Positions 23,901 to 35,316 of a stretch of DNA of 64,000 bases are shown in pieces. The DNA lies in assembly GCA_030512335.1 (NCBI GenBank), contig JAULSU010000002.1:1302001-1366000 (forward strand). The letters run 5' to 3'. The position numbers and the translations under genes are program-made. Origin of the DNA: Immersiella caudata (Eukaryota; Ascomycota; Sordariomycetes; Sordariales; Lasiosphaeriaceae). The stretch's first letter is position 1. Each line of letters begins with the position of its first letter. Under the pieces are notes generated by a model, which had not been told where the DNA came from, made no database searches, and worked only from the letters and a program-made list of their open reading frames with translations.

Positions 23901-26900
23901 CGTAGATGTTGACCTGGGGGAGCGAGTGAGCCTGGCTCCGGCTTGAGTACGGGAAAGACTGATAGAGGGTCCGAATCAGATTCTGGAAATTGACAAGAGC
24001 CTTCACGACAGCAGTACCGTCGGCGACCTTGCTTGCCATGGTCTGGTCCCACCCGCCGTTGGGATCCCACAGGGAGAGGTCCGGAATCAAGAACGGCCCA
24101 AAGAATGGATACGACTCCTCCCTCTTGATCAAGGGCTGCAGAGTGGAGAGGGTGTCCAGGATTCGATTGAGCAGAGAGGGGTGCCCAACAATCTGATTGC
24201 TTTCGATGAGTTGTGCAACGACCTGGGAGAGAACACGAGAAGCGCTCGTATCTCCAAAGTCGTCCTGAAGGCTCGGTGCTTCCATAAGATCTAGGAGCAA
24301 CTCAATGCCGCCCTCTTGCACAAAGGCTGGCTTCAAATTCGAGGTGCCCATGAGCTGGTTGAGGAAGTGAGAAAGAGCCAAGATATACGGCGTGATCTCC
24401 TTGTACGGCGCTGTCACCCCTGCGCTCTGTGGCCCAAGGCGAGGAATGGTGGTGTCAACAGAACCGATGGAGGGAGCGGAGGAAGCACTGATGTCGGTCA
24501 TATCAATGTCAGTGTCACCTGTGGCCTTCTCCTTTCCTTTGCTGCTCGTTTCGACGCTCGACGACTTCTCCAAGAGAGTACGGTCTGCGGTGACGGAATT
24601 CCCATCAATGTCAACAACCTCAAGCTTTGCTCCCCAGCCGGCAGTTTTTGCCTTCGTCTTCGCCAAGTGAACAACCCTTGCGACCATGTCGATCACGGCG
24701 TTGGAAAGGGCGGGACGAAGGGCCGGGTGGTGACGGGCGAGCTCATCGAAGTTGCCACCAATGTTGGTGGCCAGCTCGGGATCCATCTGCATGCAGTGAA
24801 CGTGGTCCGGGCTCTCGAAGATCTCGAGGTAGCTCTCGAAGGCCCGTGATGAAACGACCATCTTCATCCCACTGTTGTTCAGCGAGATAGAATTCAAGAC
24901 CCCGGGAATGGCGAGAATAGCCTCGTTCGAAGGCAGGATACCATGGGCAAGAGGAGAGTCTCGGGGCGCGTTCAGGGTTTCTTGAGTGGGAGGGTGAGGC
25001 CGATCGTCTCGCTCAAAGGTCACCGACTGCTCAGAGTAGGAAGGGGATGCAGGATCCTCGTCATCCTGAGCGTCGGGCCTTGGCGTTGCCGGAGGCTGTT
25101 CCATTACCACCGGCCTTCCGGTAAGCGCCTCAAGGAACGTCTGGATCATCCCTGACTCAGAAATAGCAGCGAAGCTGGTCGGGTCGTTGTTGATGAAATC
25201 GCTCAGCAAAGTCGCAGCATTAGTCCAAACCACGGACCCGAAGAGCCTCATGTCTTGGATAATCGCCCGAAGGCTGCCGAGCAACGCCGAGTTATCAACC
25301 AAATTCCGCAAGAGTCGGTCCGTGTTGCCCCACAAGGCAAACGCGTTGGTCATGACGTGATGGATAAACTTGAGAAGCCATTTGAGAGTCTGCTGCTCAT
25401 AGTACGGAATGTCATAGTCCACTAGAGAGGCATGGAACGCCGGCTTTGTTCCCTCGCCGGCGGCTGTGAGCGCCTTCGAGGTGTTGACTGTGTGGATGAT
25501 CAAGTTGGCAATAGCATCAAGTCCGGAAGCGGCCGTGAGCATCGCAAAGGTTCCTTGGTGAGCATAAATCAAGCTGTCAAGGAAGCTAAGCACTGTGGAA
25601 TAGCTGCGGCTCGCGATTCTTGACCGTAGGTTGAGCATCTCAACCAGGATTTCCATGAGACCAGCGCCAGCCATGTCTTGGCCGATGCGAGATCCCATCG
25701 CGAGGTGGAGCGTCAGAGAGAAAAGGCTGTCCCTCCACCGGTCATCCTCGCGCACTTGTCCCTCAACGTCGTCCTCTGGATCGATCTTCATTTCGGCGAC
25801 GGCCTTCCTGATGACGTATAAAAGAACACCATGGTTCACGTTGGCGTTCAGAGCTGACAAGACGTCTCCGTATTTGGTGGTGTAGTTCAAGACAGCCTCG
25901 AGCAAGGCCATCGCAATCGCCTGAAGCCAGCGTGGAACCTCTCTCGCGCCATCTGCAGATGGGTGAATCAGCTCGGCAAGTTGATAAATAAGCTGAAACC
26001 GTCGCGGCTCGTCATTGTCCTGCTTTAGGGCCTTTTCGATAAACACTGGCTCGGGGTGAATGTAGGCCAAGTTCGTGATCGCAAGGAGGCGGACGGCGAG
26101 AGCTAACTGGCGATCCTCCGCTGACCCTAAAAGCGCCTTGCAAATTCGGAGCCGGTTGAGAAACTCGTAACGTGATGCGTCGCTCATGTCTGCTGGGCAC
26201 TGCTTCAGGAGATCGTAAATCGATGTCGACTGGACAGTGGACTGCCGGATCTCAACATACTTAGGGCCTGAGACCGCAGGCGCGTCCATGTTGTTACCTG
26301 GGGTACGCTGTGTCGGGCTATCGTCTGAGCTTGAGATCCGGTGCGAACGAGGGGTTTGGGTTACCGCGGTGGAACTTCGTCGCAAGGGAGTAGGCGTTGC
26401 AGGGGCGGAAGAGCCGCCGCGATCAGCAACCTGTGGCTCTGTTACTGGACCTTCAGCCGTCTCCGGCTTTGGGTAGTAAGGTAACTTGATGTCACCCCAT
26501 CCGTTCCAGCGACCCCCATCTGGCTGGTCAGGCGCCGCTATAGCCACCAGATCATTGGCGTACATCGAGGCCACATTCTTCTGAGCAGCCCCGTGCCCCC
26601 TCTCCTTCTCCTTCCCCTTGCTGGCAGAGGCAGGCGTCGTCGGTGCGGGGTCCGACAACCTAATGATCGGAGTCTTCGCAAACGGCTGGGCCAAGCATTG
26701 TACCCGATCGAGCTCTATGTTGTAATGATTTGCCAGCAAGGCGCTGCTAACCTGGCGGGAGGGAGCAGACATGCGCTTCACAGACGCTTGGTATCGCTGG
26801 GCCAGCTCCAGGCCGACTCGGAGTGTAGAGAGAACGACCTCGAGATCTGTGGAATTCAGCAAGCTGTTAAGGTGAGAGCTGCTTGCATAGATGCTTCGGT

Positions 26901-27390
26901 TGCCGCAACGCTCTAGCAGCATCCGGGTGAACTTGAGAACTGCGACAATGAGCTGGCAATCTCCGCCGTCCGTATAGCCCAGCTGTAATAGCTTGGCCTT
27001 ATCCCACGGCGTGTCATCGCGGTAATCGACCGGCGCTCCACTGTTGAGAAGGACATCGCACCCAAAGTCACGCATCTGAAAGCCCTCGTGCAGGTTGTAG
27101 GTCTCACAGAACGATTCCAACATGCTGTCAAACCGGTTCAGCAGCGGTATCCAGTGGTAAAGGTCGCCACGCGGGAACGGCCATCTCGACGGAAACTCCT
27201 CGAGCTTCTTGGGAATGAGCGGCAAGGGCGCAGATGCAGCAGCCTGGACGTAGTCCTTCAGCCAGGGAGACTAGAGCGGGAGAGGTCAAATGTTAGCTTT
27301 GCATTGCGGCCGACAGCGACAAACAGGCTGCGACGAGCTTACCAGAGTCTCCTTGTGCTTGGGCTGCATGGTCTTGGTGATCTTGCCCAT
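14906..27390 (-). CDS. TOM1: HECT E3 ubiquitin-protein ligase, TOM1/HUWE1 type (4050 residues)
   Basis: The proposed exons are 27343-27390, 20145-27270, 19537-20094, 19429-19488, 15452-19372, 15054-15398 and 14906-15000, all in phase. This giant HECT ligase transfers ubiquitin through a catalytic cysteine. The N-terminal half is helical armadillo-like, as in DUF908/DUF913 of the family. A highly acidic tract encoded by exon 3 (about residues 2392-2577) follows, then a charged helix (about 2750-2860). Three ubiquitin-binding-motif-like segments lie around 2955-3080 (LAALPDEFREEVI, LEALPEELREEIV, LLTFPPELRTQVL). The C-terminal HECT domain has catalytic Cys at about 4017 in SSHTCFNQLDLPEY and ends EYFGFA. 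In yeast, Tom1 acts in the nucleus in mRNA export, histone turnover and removal of unassembled ribosomal proteins. The intron before exon 3 uses the TTAG acceptor rather than the CAG four bases upstream, because only that keeps phase. Confidence 0.96.
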
Positions 27391-28928
27391 AGTTGAGATG
27401 CGGCTACGCCGCCGGGGCGAAGAAAGGTAAACGCTCCCCCACCACTACCAGCTCGTCCCACGGGCGGACGGCAGCCTGACTGTTAAGCCGCAGCCTTGCG
27501 GAAGTCGCGAAGAATGAAGTTTGGTTTGGTCGAGCAGGACCTATGAGGAAAAGCAAAAGTGTGAGCAAGGTGTTGCGCGGGTTGAGGTGCAGAGGATCAA
27601 GCTCAAGACGCGGGGCGTGATTGCGAGCTGGGGTCGGCGCCTTGAGACGGCCGAATAAATCCAGCCTTGGGACGGAGGGGACAAGCTCACCTGGATCCCA
27701 AGGACGACAAAAAGACGTGTGCAGGACGTCTCTAGCAGTCCTCGATTGTCAGGAGGCCCGGAAAGAGTAATCGCAGACTGTTTGCACCGTGGATTTGTCG
27801 GGTGCGATGGCGGCGGCAAAGGTGATGCAAGGAAATAGTTGGCGTTGAGAAAGTTTGGGTTCAAGATGCCAAAGAAGCACCGACCTTTTTTTGGCGAGGA
27901 AAGGTAAGGAAGATGACGGCAGCTGTTGGTCAGGTACGCCAAAAAGTTGAACCACGGTAAGTGCCGCTTGGCTGGAAGTCGTCTGCCTCCACCCACTACC
28001 AGCTTCACAAGGTGGGGTTAAAACTGCCTTCTTCCTGCCCAGGCCTCATCTTGCCAGTTCGATCAGCTGCACGCTTCATCAAAGACGCCCCGCTTCCCAC
28101 AGGTATTCCGACCGGCCGTACGCTCGCAGGTAGCAAAAGTCCCTACAGGAGTCTGACGACCTAACGGAACTGAGCCACATGGTATCATCATCGATGGCTG
28201 CCGAATGCGTCACGCCGCAACAAACTTGTGCTGATAATGCAGAGCTCTTTATTCCAGCTCTACTGATCCTCTGCAGCACACATCAGGGAAAATACAACTA
28301 CTTCAATGCAAATAACACTGGATTTTAGCCCACAAGCCCACGGCGCCTCCGAAACGGGCAGCCAAATGATAACTTGATGTAGATCTCAACGGCCACTAAT
28401 ACCACCAAGAGGACTGCTACCAGACGCCTTGGCTTCTGCTGTTTTCACATAACACCAAAGTAGAGACGAGAAACAGATCGTCCAGGCCTGAGGTTACTGG
28501 CGCCAAAGATCATGTATAAAACAACTTAGGGAGTTGCTTGGTGAAAAGAACATGTCTATCTTGTTGCACGCAGCATATCGAACGTATCCGAGCAACCTAA
28601 TCCAGACAGACGCTTCATAGGAAGGCTGCCTGCGAACAACTACCCCGACGGTGCCCAGCAAGCCAACTACATGTAACTTCCCAAATCAAGCTAAACACAT
28701 GGATCACACAGTCTTCATTTCTGATAAGGTAGGGAAGAAGAAAACTTTTGTGCTTCAGAACCGCCCTACATCCGTAAAGCATGGATATCATGACCAATGC
28801 AAAGACTCATTCCTCAAGGCTCCGTGAAGGGGTTCTATGCCATTTACACGTTCCAGATGAGCCATCAAGCAACCACGCCATGACCTTTTCCCGAAAACAA
28901 CCGGTGACCCATTACCAACACCCAACGC
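27391..28928. other. region between RPS6 3' end and TOM1 5' end, no gene seen
   Basis: Expected to contain the TOM1 promoter and leader and the RPS6 3' UTR. A 155-codon minus-strand ORF at 27541-28008 starts TOM1-ward but shows no family features and may be leader sequence. Confidence 0.45.
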
Positions 28929-30044
28929 TTACTTGCGCATAGAGGACGCGCGACGCTTGCGGTCGTCGGCCTTCTTGGCCTTGGCCTCAGCAACACGCTT
29001 GGCGAGGAGCTGAGCATAGTCATTCTAAGAAACGTTAGTAGATGCCTTGCAGTCGAGGAGTAGGTGGGGAACATACAGCCTCATCCTTGACCTTCTCGGT
29101 CTGGCGGCGCTTGAGCGCGATGCGGTGGCGCTTGTGCTGCAGACGCTGGGGAGTGACCAGACGCTGGATGCGAGGAGCCTTGGTGTAAGGCTTCTTGCCC
29201 TCACCCTTGGGCTGGACCTCGCGGCGGATGACGTACTTGCGGACCTATATTCCGAGAGAAAAATTCGATATCAGCCTCCATTTTACATCTCAGACTCTAC
29301 CCCCACTGCGCGATAAGAATCGACGCCGCAGGATGGCAGGCGATGACGGGACGGCAAGGGCTTAAAGCACTTACGTCGTCATCCTTGCTGAGACCGAAGA
29401 ACCGGCGGATCTTGGTGGCGCGCTTGGGACCGAGACGCTTGGGCTGAACGGTGTCGGTAAGGCCGGGGATATCCTGCTCGCCCTGCTTGACGACGGAGAG
29501 AGCGATGACCGAGAGGTCGGCACCGACGATGCAGCCGCGAACGGACTTGCGCTTGCGCTCACCGGTACGGCGGGGGCGGTAGCAGGAGTGGCCGTCGGAG
29601 AGGAGGAGGCGGACACGAGTAGGGGCAATGACACCCTGCTTCATCGGGAAACCCTGCTTGTCGTTGCCACCGGTGATGCGGAGGACATAGCCCTTCCACT
29701 CGTCGCCGAGAGGCTCAGCGGAGACCTCAGCGCCCATCTGGTTCGGTCAGTATGAGATTCCGCGATTCGACCGACGTTCGAGCTCGACTTACGCGCTTCC
29801 TAAGAGCACACGTTAGCTTTTATCAATCAAAGGACTAGAATTGGGGGCATACTCGTAGAAGTGGCGCACCTTGCGCTCATCCTCAATATCGATCAACTTC
29901 TGCGTGCCATTCGCAGGGTGCGAAATGTTCAGCTGGTAGCGGACGTCAGCCAGGCGCCTCGAAATTTCGAAATCGCTAGAAGAATAATTCCATTCCGTCG
30001 TATTCTCACGATAGCATACGATCGGGGCGCAGACTCACCTTCAT
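28929..30044 (-). CDS. RPS6: 40S ribosomal protein S6 (eS6)
   Basis: A component of the small ribosomal subunit. The proposed exons are 30039-30044, 29853-29932, 29793-29799, 29375-29737, 29077-29244 and 28929-29024, giving 239 residues, the normal eS6 length. Visible segments are LNISHPANGTQKLIDIEDER, GGNDKQGFPMKQGV, RVRLLLSDGHSCYRPRRTGE, RKSVRGCIVGADLSV, KRATKIRRFFGLSKDD and KPYTKAPRIQRLVTPQRLQ. The C-terminal RKRRASSMRK carries the adjacent serines that are phosphorylated by TORC1-dependent kinases in other fungi. Exon 1 codes only Met-Lys (6 nt). Exon 3 is 7 nt (GAAGCGC) and restores the conserved YEKRMGAEV. All five introns have GT-AG ends. Confidence 0.96.
29793..29799 (-). other. 7-nt micro-exon of RPS6
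   Basis: GAAGCGC lies between an intron ending CTCTTAG and one starting GTAAGT. It supplies the last base of Glu plus Lys-Arg, giving the conserved FYEKRMG of eS6. Confidence 0.75.
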
Positions 30045-30597
30045 TTTGGCGGTAGTTGCTGAACGGCCGGAGTTGGTGATGTGGATTGGTTGTCGCTCGA
30101 AGAAATCGGGAGGAGAGATTTTGTGTGCAGCGGCGCCCTGGCCCAAAGAGGCTCGTTAGGGCACAAATCTCTGGCGGCTATGATTGGGCGAAAAACTTAG
30201 AGCCCCACTTTATTTTGACGCCCCAACTCCAGCGTCGAGCACAGTGCTCCGACCCCTGTCGCTGGACGGCTCGGCGGGGCTCCAAGACATCAAGGGCAAA
30301 GCCAAATCGGGCAGCATTCGAGATCCAAGGCAGGAAGTTAATGCTGCTTCTTTACTGGCCGTTTCGTCCTGGTGCCTACTCGAATCCCTCAACCGCTATA
30401 AGAAACGCGTACTACGGGCGTTGGGCGTTATGACCAAAGATCAAGACGCCGTTGGTGTTCCAAATCCAACCTGCCCCTCTACCTCTCAAGAGTGTCTGGT
30501 TATAAGGAGGGGCAAATAAGTGCAGACCTCTTCTTTGGACTTCACATATCTCATATAACGAACCAACGACGCCCGCCACACGCCCAAACTGTAAGAC
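30045..30597. other. shared promoter region of RPS6 and DPH1
   Basis: This 553 bp lies between divergent start codons of two translation genes. No coding region is supported within it. Confidence 0.5.
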
Positions 30598-31994
30598 ATG
30601 GAGGACGACCGAGTCCAGGTTGACTTGGGCATTGCTGCCGAGCTTGAGGAGATTCACATCGCTCAAAATGCTGCGAAGCAACCCAAAAAGCGTTTCGTGG
30701 GGAGGCGAGCAGCAGCGGAAGCAGCGGCAAAGTCCTCACCCGGTCAAAGTAATGCCTCCATCGAAGATGCGGGGGCCATCCAGGGTATTTACTCGTGCAA
30801 TTTTTGGGGTACTCTAGACGTTTGGGCTGATGATGTCTAGTTGCCCAGCCAAGGAGAGCACCCCGAATGCTGAATCAGGTGCCACCAGAGATTCTCAATG
30901 ATCCGGCCCTCAAGGAAGCAGTAGCCCTTCTACCAGCCAACTATTCCTTTGAGATTCACAAGACAATTCACCGCATCCGCTCGTTGGGGGCGAAGAAGGT
31001 TGCCCTTCAGATGCCCGAAGGCCTCTTGCTGTTTGCAACTACCATTTCCGACACTCTCACGCAGTTCTGCCCAGGGATTGAGACACTCATTATGGGAGAT
31101 GTGACCTATGGCGCATGTTGTATCGATGACTACACCGCACGCGCCATGGGATGCGACCTTTTAGTCCACTACGCCCACAGTTGTCTCATTCCGGTGGATG
31201 TGACCAAGATCAAGACTCTCTATGTCTTTGTCGACATCAGCATCGACACATCACACCTCCTCGCCAGCCTGGAAAGGAACTTTGCCCCTGGCAAGACTAT
31301 TGCCATGGTTGGTACCATCCAGTTCAACGCTACGATCCACGGCGTCAAATCAGCACTTGAGAAAGCCGGCTTCAAGATCATCGTTCCGCAAATCGCGCCC
31401 CTCTCCAAAGGCGAAATCCTCGGCTGCACATCGCCGAATCTCTCGACTTACACAGACTCCCCCGTGGACTTGATCCTATATCTTGGAGACGGCCGCTTCC
31501 ACCTCGAAAGCATCATGATTCACAACCCATCCATCCCTGCATACCGCTACGATCCCTACTCGCGCAAGTTGACACACGAAACCTACGGCCACGAAGAGAT
31601 GCACGATCTCCGACGGGACGCCATTCGAACTGCCAAAGGGGCGCGTAAATGGGGGCTTATTCTTGGTTCTCTGGGGAGGCAAGGAAATCCGCACACCATG
31701 GCGCTCATAGAGAAGAAGCTTGATGATATGGGCATTCCATTCGTCAACTTGCTTTTGAGCGAGATCTTCCCTGGCAAGCTAGCAATGATGAGTGATGTTG
31801 AGTGCTGGGTACAGGTGGCTTGTCCCCGGTTGAGTATCGACTGGGGCTATGCGTTCCCGCGACCACTTCTGACGCCGTATGAGGCTCTGATAGCCTTGGA
31901 GGAGAAGGAAGATTGGGGCAAAGGGGCGTACCCGATGGATTACTATGGTAAGGAGGGTCTAGGGAGGGCGAGGCCGGCTGCAGTAGCTTCATAG
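30598..31994 (+). CDS. DPH1: 2-(3-amino-3-carboxypropyl)histidine synthase subunit 1 (diphthamide step 1)
   Basis: With Dph2 it forms a non-canonical radical-SAM iron-sulphur enzyme that transfers the 3-amino-3-carboxypropyl group of SAM to a histidine of elongation factor 2 in the cytosol, the first step of diphthamide synthesis. Exons 30598-30784 and 30841-31994 give 446 residues; the intron starts GTATTT and ends TCTAG. Family segments are LPANYSFEIHKTIHRIRS, KKVALQMPEGLL, DVTYGACCIDDYTARAMGCD, HYAHSCLIP, GRFHLESIMI and ILGSLGRQGNP. Three cluster-ligand cysteines at about 155 (or 154), 258 (LGCTSP) and 390 (CPRLSIDWG) have the spacing expected of the family. The N-terminal 60 residues are variable. 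It is divergent from RPS6. Confidence 0.95.
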
Positions 31995-32243
31995 AATAGC
32001 TAGGTCGCAATCATGCCAGCCAAAGAACATATCCCAAATGAACCTCTGGTTTCTCCGCCTGCGATGTGTTGACGAATTAAATATGCGTGCACTGTCAAAA
32101 TCTGAGCTCACGTCGAGTTTCCTGTCCTCTCAAACGAGTCCTCCGCCCGAGTGTCCCCCTCGCAGTAACCACCAAAACCTCTAACAATGCTCCACGGCCT
32201 ATACCAACCCATCTCCCCCTTTCTGCACAGCCATAACCTGCCC

Positions 32244-32747
32244 CTAACTAACGGTCGTAACCGGCTCCGGCCTCTGCGCAAACACAATCTTAAACCTCAC
32301 CAAATCCACCACCTCCAACTCCTCCACTCCTCCCTCTACCTCTGCCCCATCATCCTTCCCCCTCCCCCTCCCCCTCCCCCTCCCCCTAACCACCGCAAGC
32401 GGCTTCACCAACTTCTTCACCTCCCCCATCAAACGCTGATGCTCCCCGACGTGCATGTACACCCTCTTCATCCACGCTGTGCTTGACGGGTCGAGGGCGT
32501 CGGGGTTGTATTCGGGGAAGATTAGGTGGCCTATTTGGTTGGGGGGGATGGCTGGTTTGTCTGGATCGGCGTCGGCATCTGCGTCGTCGGAGGGGGAGGG
32601 AGAAGAAGGAAAGGTGAAGTTGATTGTGCCTTGGAGTTCGAGGATGGCGAGGCCGAATGGAGTGTGGAGGAGGGGAGGGAGGGGGTTTGGATTGGATGGG
32701 GGTGAGGGTTGGCGGGGGTGGAGGGTTATGGTTGGTGTTGTTGACAT
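32244..32747 (-). CDS. CTF8: chromosome transmission fidelity protein 8 (Ctf18-RFC subunit)
   Basis: A single-exon ORF of 167 residues. Ctf8 with Dcc1 binds Ctf18-RFC, the alternative clamp loader that loads PCNA on the leading strand and promotes sister-chromatid cohesion. The Ctf8 signature is clear: FGLAILELQGTINF near residue 31, IGHLIFPEY near 72, and YMHVGEHQRLMGEVKKLVKPLAVV near 96, followed by the closing strand VVDLVRFKIVFAQRPEPV. Between the last two is an insertion of alternating Gly-Arg (GRGRGRGRG) encoded by a GGGGGA repeat (about 32357-32388) and an acidic spacer. It is convergent with DPH1; the stop codons are 249 bp apart. The identification rests on motif order from memory of the family and is good but not certain. 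Confidence 0.85.
   Translation of the reverse strand: MSTTPTITLHPRQPSPPSNPNPLPPLLHTPFGLAILELQGTINFTFPSSPSPSDDADADADPDKPAIPPNQIGHLIFPEYNPDALDPSSTAWMKRVYMHVGEHQRLMGEVKKLVKPLAVVRGRGRGRGRGKDDGAEVEGGVEELEVVDLVRFKIVFAQRPEPVTTVS
32357..32388 (-). repeat. GGGGGA hexanucleotide repeat, G-quadruplex type, inside CTF8
   Basis: On the coding (minus) strand about five GGGGGA/GGGGAA units run in tandem, encoding Gly-Arg pairs. Four or more runs of at least four G separated by single A fit the G-quadruplex pattern. The plus strand shows repeated CCCCCT. Confidence 0.8.
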
Positions 32748-35316
32748 AGTAAGCGAGGTTTGGTGCTTTGTTCGTGCCCAGTGAGTTGGAGGTGAGGGGC
32801 CGTTTGGTGGGTGGTAAGTCTTTTTGGCGGGCGAGATTGCGAGTCGGTCGGTTGGTTGGCTGGGTTAGCGGACCCGATCTTAGATTCGCGAAAAGCGTTG
32901 AGTTTGAAATTTATGAAGGGTGTTTGTGAGTTTTATTTCCTGTTTGCCATGGTTGATGTTGTTGAAGGAGTGTGAGTGAGTCGTGGGGCTCAACGCGTGC
33001 GGTGCAAGCACAGTGTTAGAATTGAACTTGCACTGTCTTGAGTTTCTTCAGCTGCGGCGTCCACGACCTCCCACTCCGTGACGTCTGTCTACTATTTTAT
33101 GACTAGTGGTCTCTTATAAATTATGATACTGGTCCTCTTAATTGTGTGGTTGTGGTTGGTGAATAGGTAAGGTACGTGTAACGTTGACTCGAACACGACT
33201 GCATGGCTGACACTTGACTGCCCCAACTCGAGCTTCACAAGCTGGCCGCCCTGGACTGTAAATTATCAGCATACACACGTTTTTATGATTGTGGCCAAAT
33301 CTAGGGTATCGGGTGTGTGAAAGTAACTTCCATGGCAAGAGCAGCGCTCGAGGAATGTATTTCTGCTGGCGTTGTACTCGAGTTTGATCGAGTCTGCAAG
33401 CGATAGCGCCTCCCCCTATTCTCCAAAACACCCCCTGCGCTGATTCCTGTCCCCTTCTTTTCACTACTGCCCAAACAATACTATCAACTCAGCTGGGGGT
33501 GCCCAGATTAAATAAACGCAGCCCTTCGACTGATTTTGCTCCCAACCTGGAATCTTGCGGCCGGGCTACCTATCAAGCACATCCGGGCTCATATGGAGGC
33601 AAAATAGCCAGGTGCCTAGAGAATCCGGCAGGCTGTTGGAAGAGCGTCAGGCCAACCACGATGATCTAGCAAGGAGAATAAAATTAGGACCTAAAGGAAA
33701 CCGGTAAGGCAAGCGCGCTTTGTATCGAGTATTATCTAAGCGTGTGGTGTACCCCCTTGGTCACTAGGAAAATAAGCCCCTTCTCACCACAAACGCCAGA
33801 GCCTGCTCATGGCTCAGGCAGTCTTTTGTTTTCCAGGCTATCATCTTCCGAAAGATCAACTCCAATCACGAGAGCTTACCAATCCGATGTTCACCAAAAA
33901 TGGCTGCTTGTTTGTCAACATACGGATCCTGTACCCAGCGTTACGTAAAACTGCGGCTGAAGTTGTCACCTTCCTTGTGAGCGGCCTTGGCTGATCTTTA
34001 GATTTGTGATTCCGACCGTGATACGAACCGTTTGAGAGCCCTGGCTGTCTAGACCATCCAGGACGATGGCGCGGATGGTGACAATTATTGAAACGCACGT
34101 ACGCATCTTCCCACAGCAGCCATGTCCTTGGGCCCAGAACCAGATTGCTGTTGAGTTTTGTCAGGCCCAGCCCCTCTGTCCCATTTGAAACGCCAACAAC
34201 CCGGGCTAGGGCCAATATTGTTTCCATGAAATAACCAAAGACGAGCGTTGATCTGCGCACTGGAAGCTGTTTACTTCACCGCCAAGACATAAGTGAAGCC
34301 CATTTTGGCCGCAAACCCTCGGCGATGACAAAGTGTTGCCCCCTATTATGTCATGGACTGCTCTCTCCCTTCGATCATGTTGACTCATAATTCCTGAGAG
34401 ATCCTGGACCTCGTTTTCTGAAGTATGCCCAGTTTGCAAAGAAACCGCTCGTGTGTAGGTAAGGTATGAGAGGTAGGTTGCGGCTTGAACGCCCCCGCTG
34501 ACAGTAACGGATGCGGGATTGGTGAGCCCTTGGGCCATCCAATTGTGCAGGGTCCCGCTGGCGAATGCACCCATGCGACTCGCTGCATGTTCTTTAATCG
34601 CAATTCTGTAGGACTGTAAATTCGAGTTGTGCCATCCTCTTGACAACCGGTTTGGCGGTACTAGGTATCCCGGATCAGCGAGATCTGTGTAACGGCGAGA
34701 TCTGTCCGTCGTCCAATTGCGTCGCTTTGAACATGCACAATGCCCGCGAGTCAGAAAGGCACATGCGCGAAGGGACCGCCCTGACAGGTCCGTTTTTTTT
34801 GAACGGCGGCCGGACGCGAATCCCGTCGCGCCTCGCTCAGAGTAGCACCGAGGCCGCGATAAGGGAATTTTCCGCAAAACTCAGTATCTTAGGTTGGAAA
34901 ATAGAGTCAATAAAGGACTTTAAAGAAGTAAAAGGTTCGATCTCGCATTTTACTTGCACTTTATCTGGCGAAAAGTGTATCATCGTAACTTTTTTCCATC
35001 TCTAGAGGGATATCGATGGCGCAAGATTTGGAAATCCAATATCAGCACGATGGCCCGAGCTTGGCCTACCGCGGACCCCTGTCGACTTACCCGGGATTTA
35101 CCGGACGATTTTTTTGTGTCCTTTCCCCCGAGACCTGGCTCCAACCTCACTTTTTCCAAAAAGGCTCATCAACAGCATTCAGCGCTTCCCACCCAAGCCC
35201 TCAATTGACTCTCTCCCCTCCTCGATCTTGACAGCCTCGCGAACCCGAGCGTCAAGACACTCCCAACTCCACTCAATCCTTTCGTTCAGCCGATTCAGTC
35301 GCTTCCAGAAGACAAA
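32748..35316. other. 2.6-kb intergenic region between divergent CTF8 and phosphate carrier
   Basis: No supported gene. ORFs up to 223 codons (minus strand, 34206-34877) have no family features. A GGTTCGATC string near 34934 resembles a Pol III B box but no tRNA folds around it. The last 100 bp before 35317 are pyrimidine-rich, like a fungal 5' leader. Confidence 0.45.

Noticed and set aside
27541..28008. 155-codon minus-strand ORF upstream of TOM1
   Set aside because: Cys/Pro/Leu-rich with no domain and no splice link to TOM1 in phase that I could find; more likely leader or intergenic.
34925..34960. B-box-like GGTTCGATC, possible tRNA
   Set aside because: No D arm, anticodon stem or acceptor stem can be folded around it.
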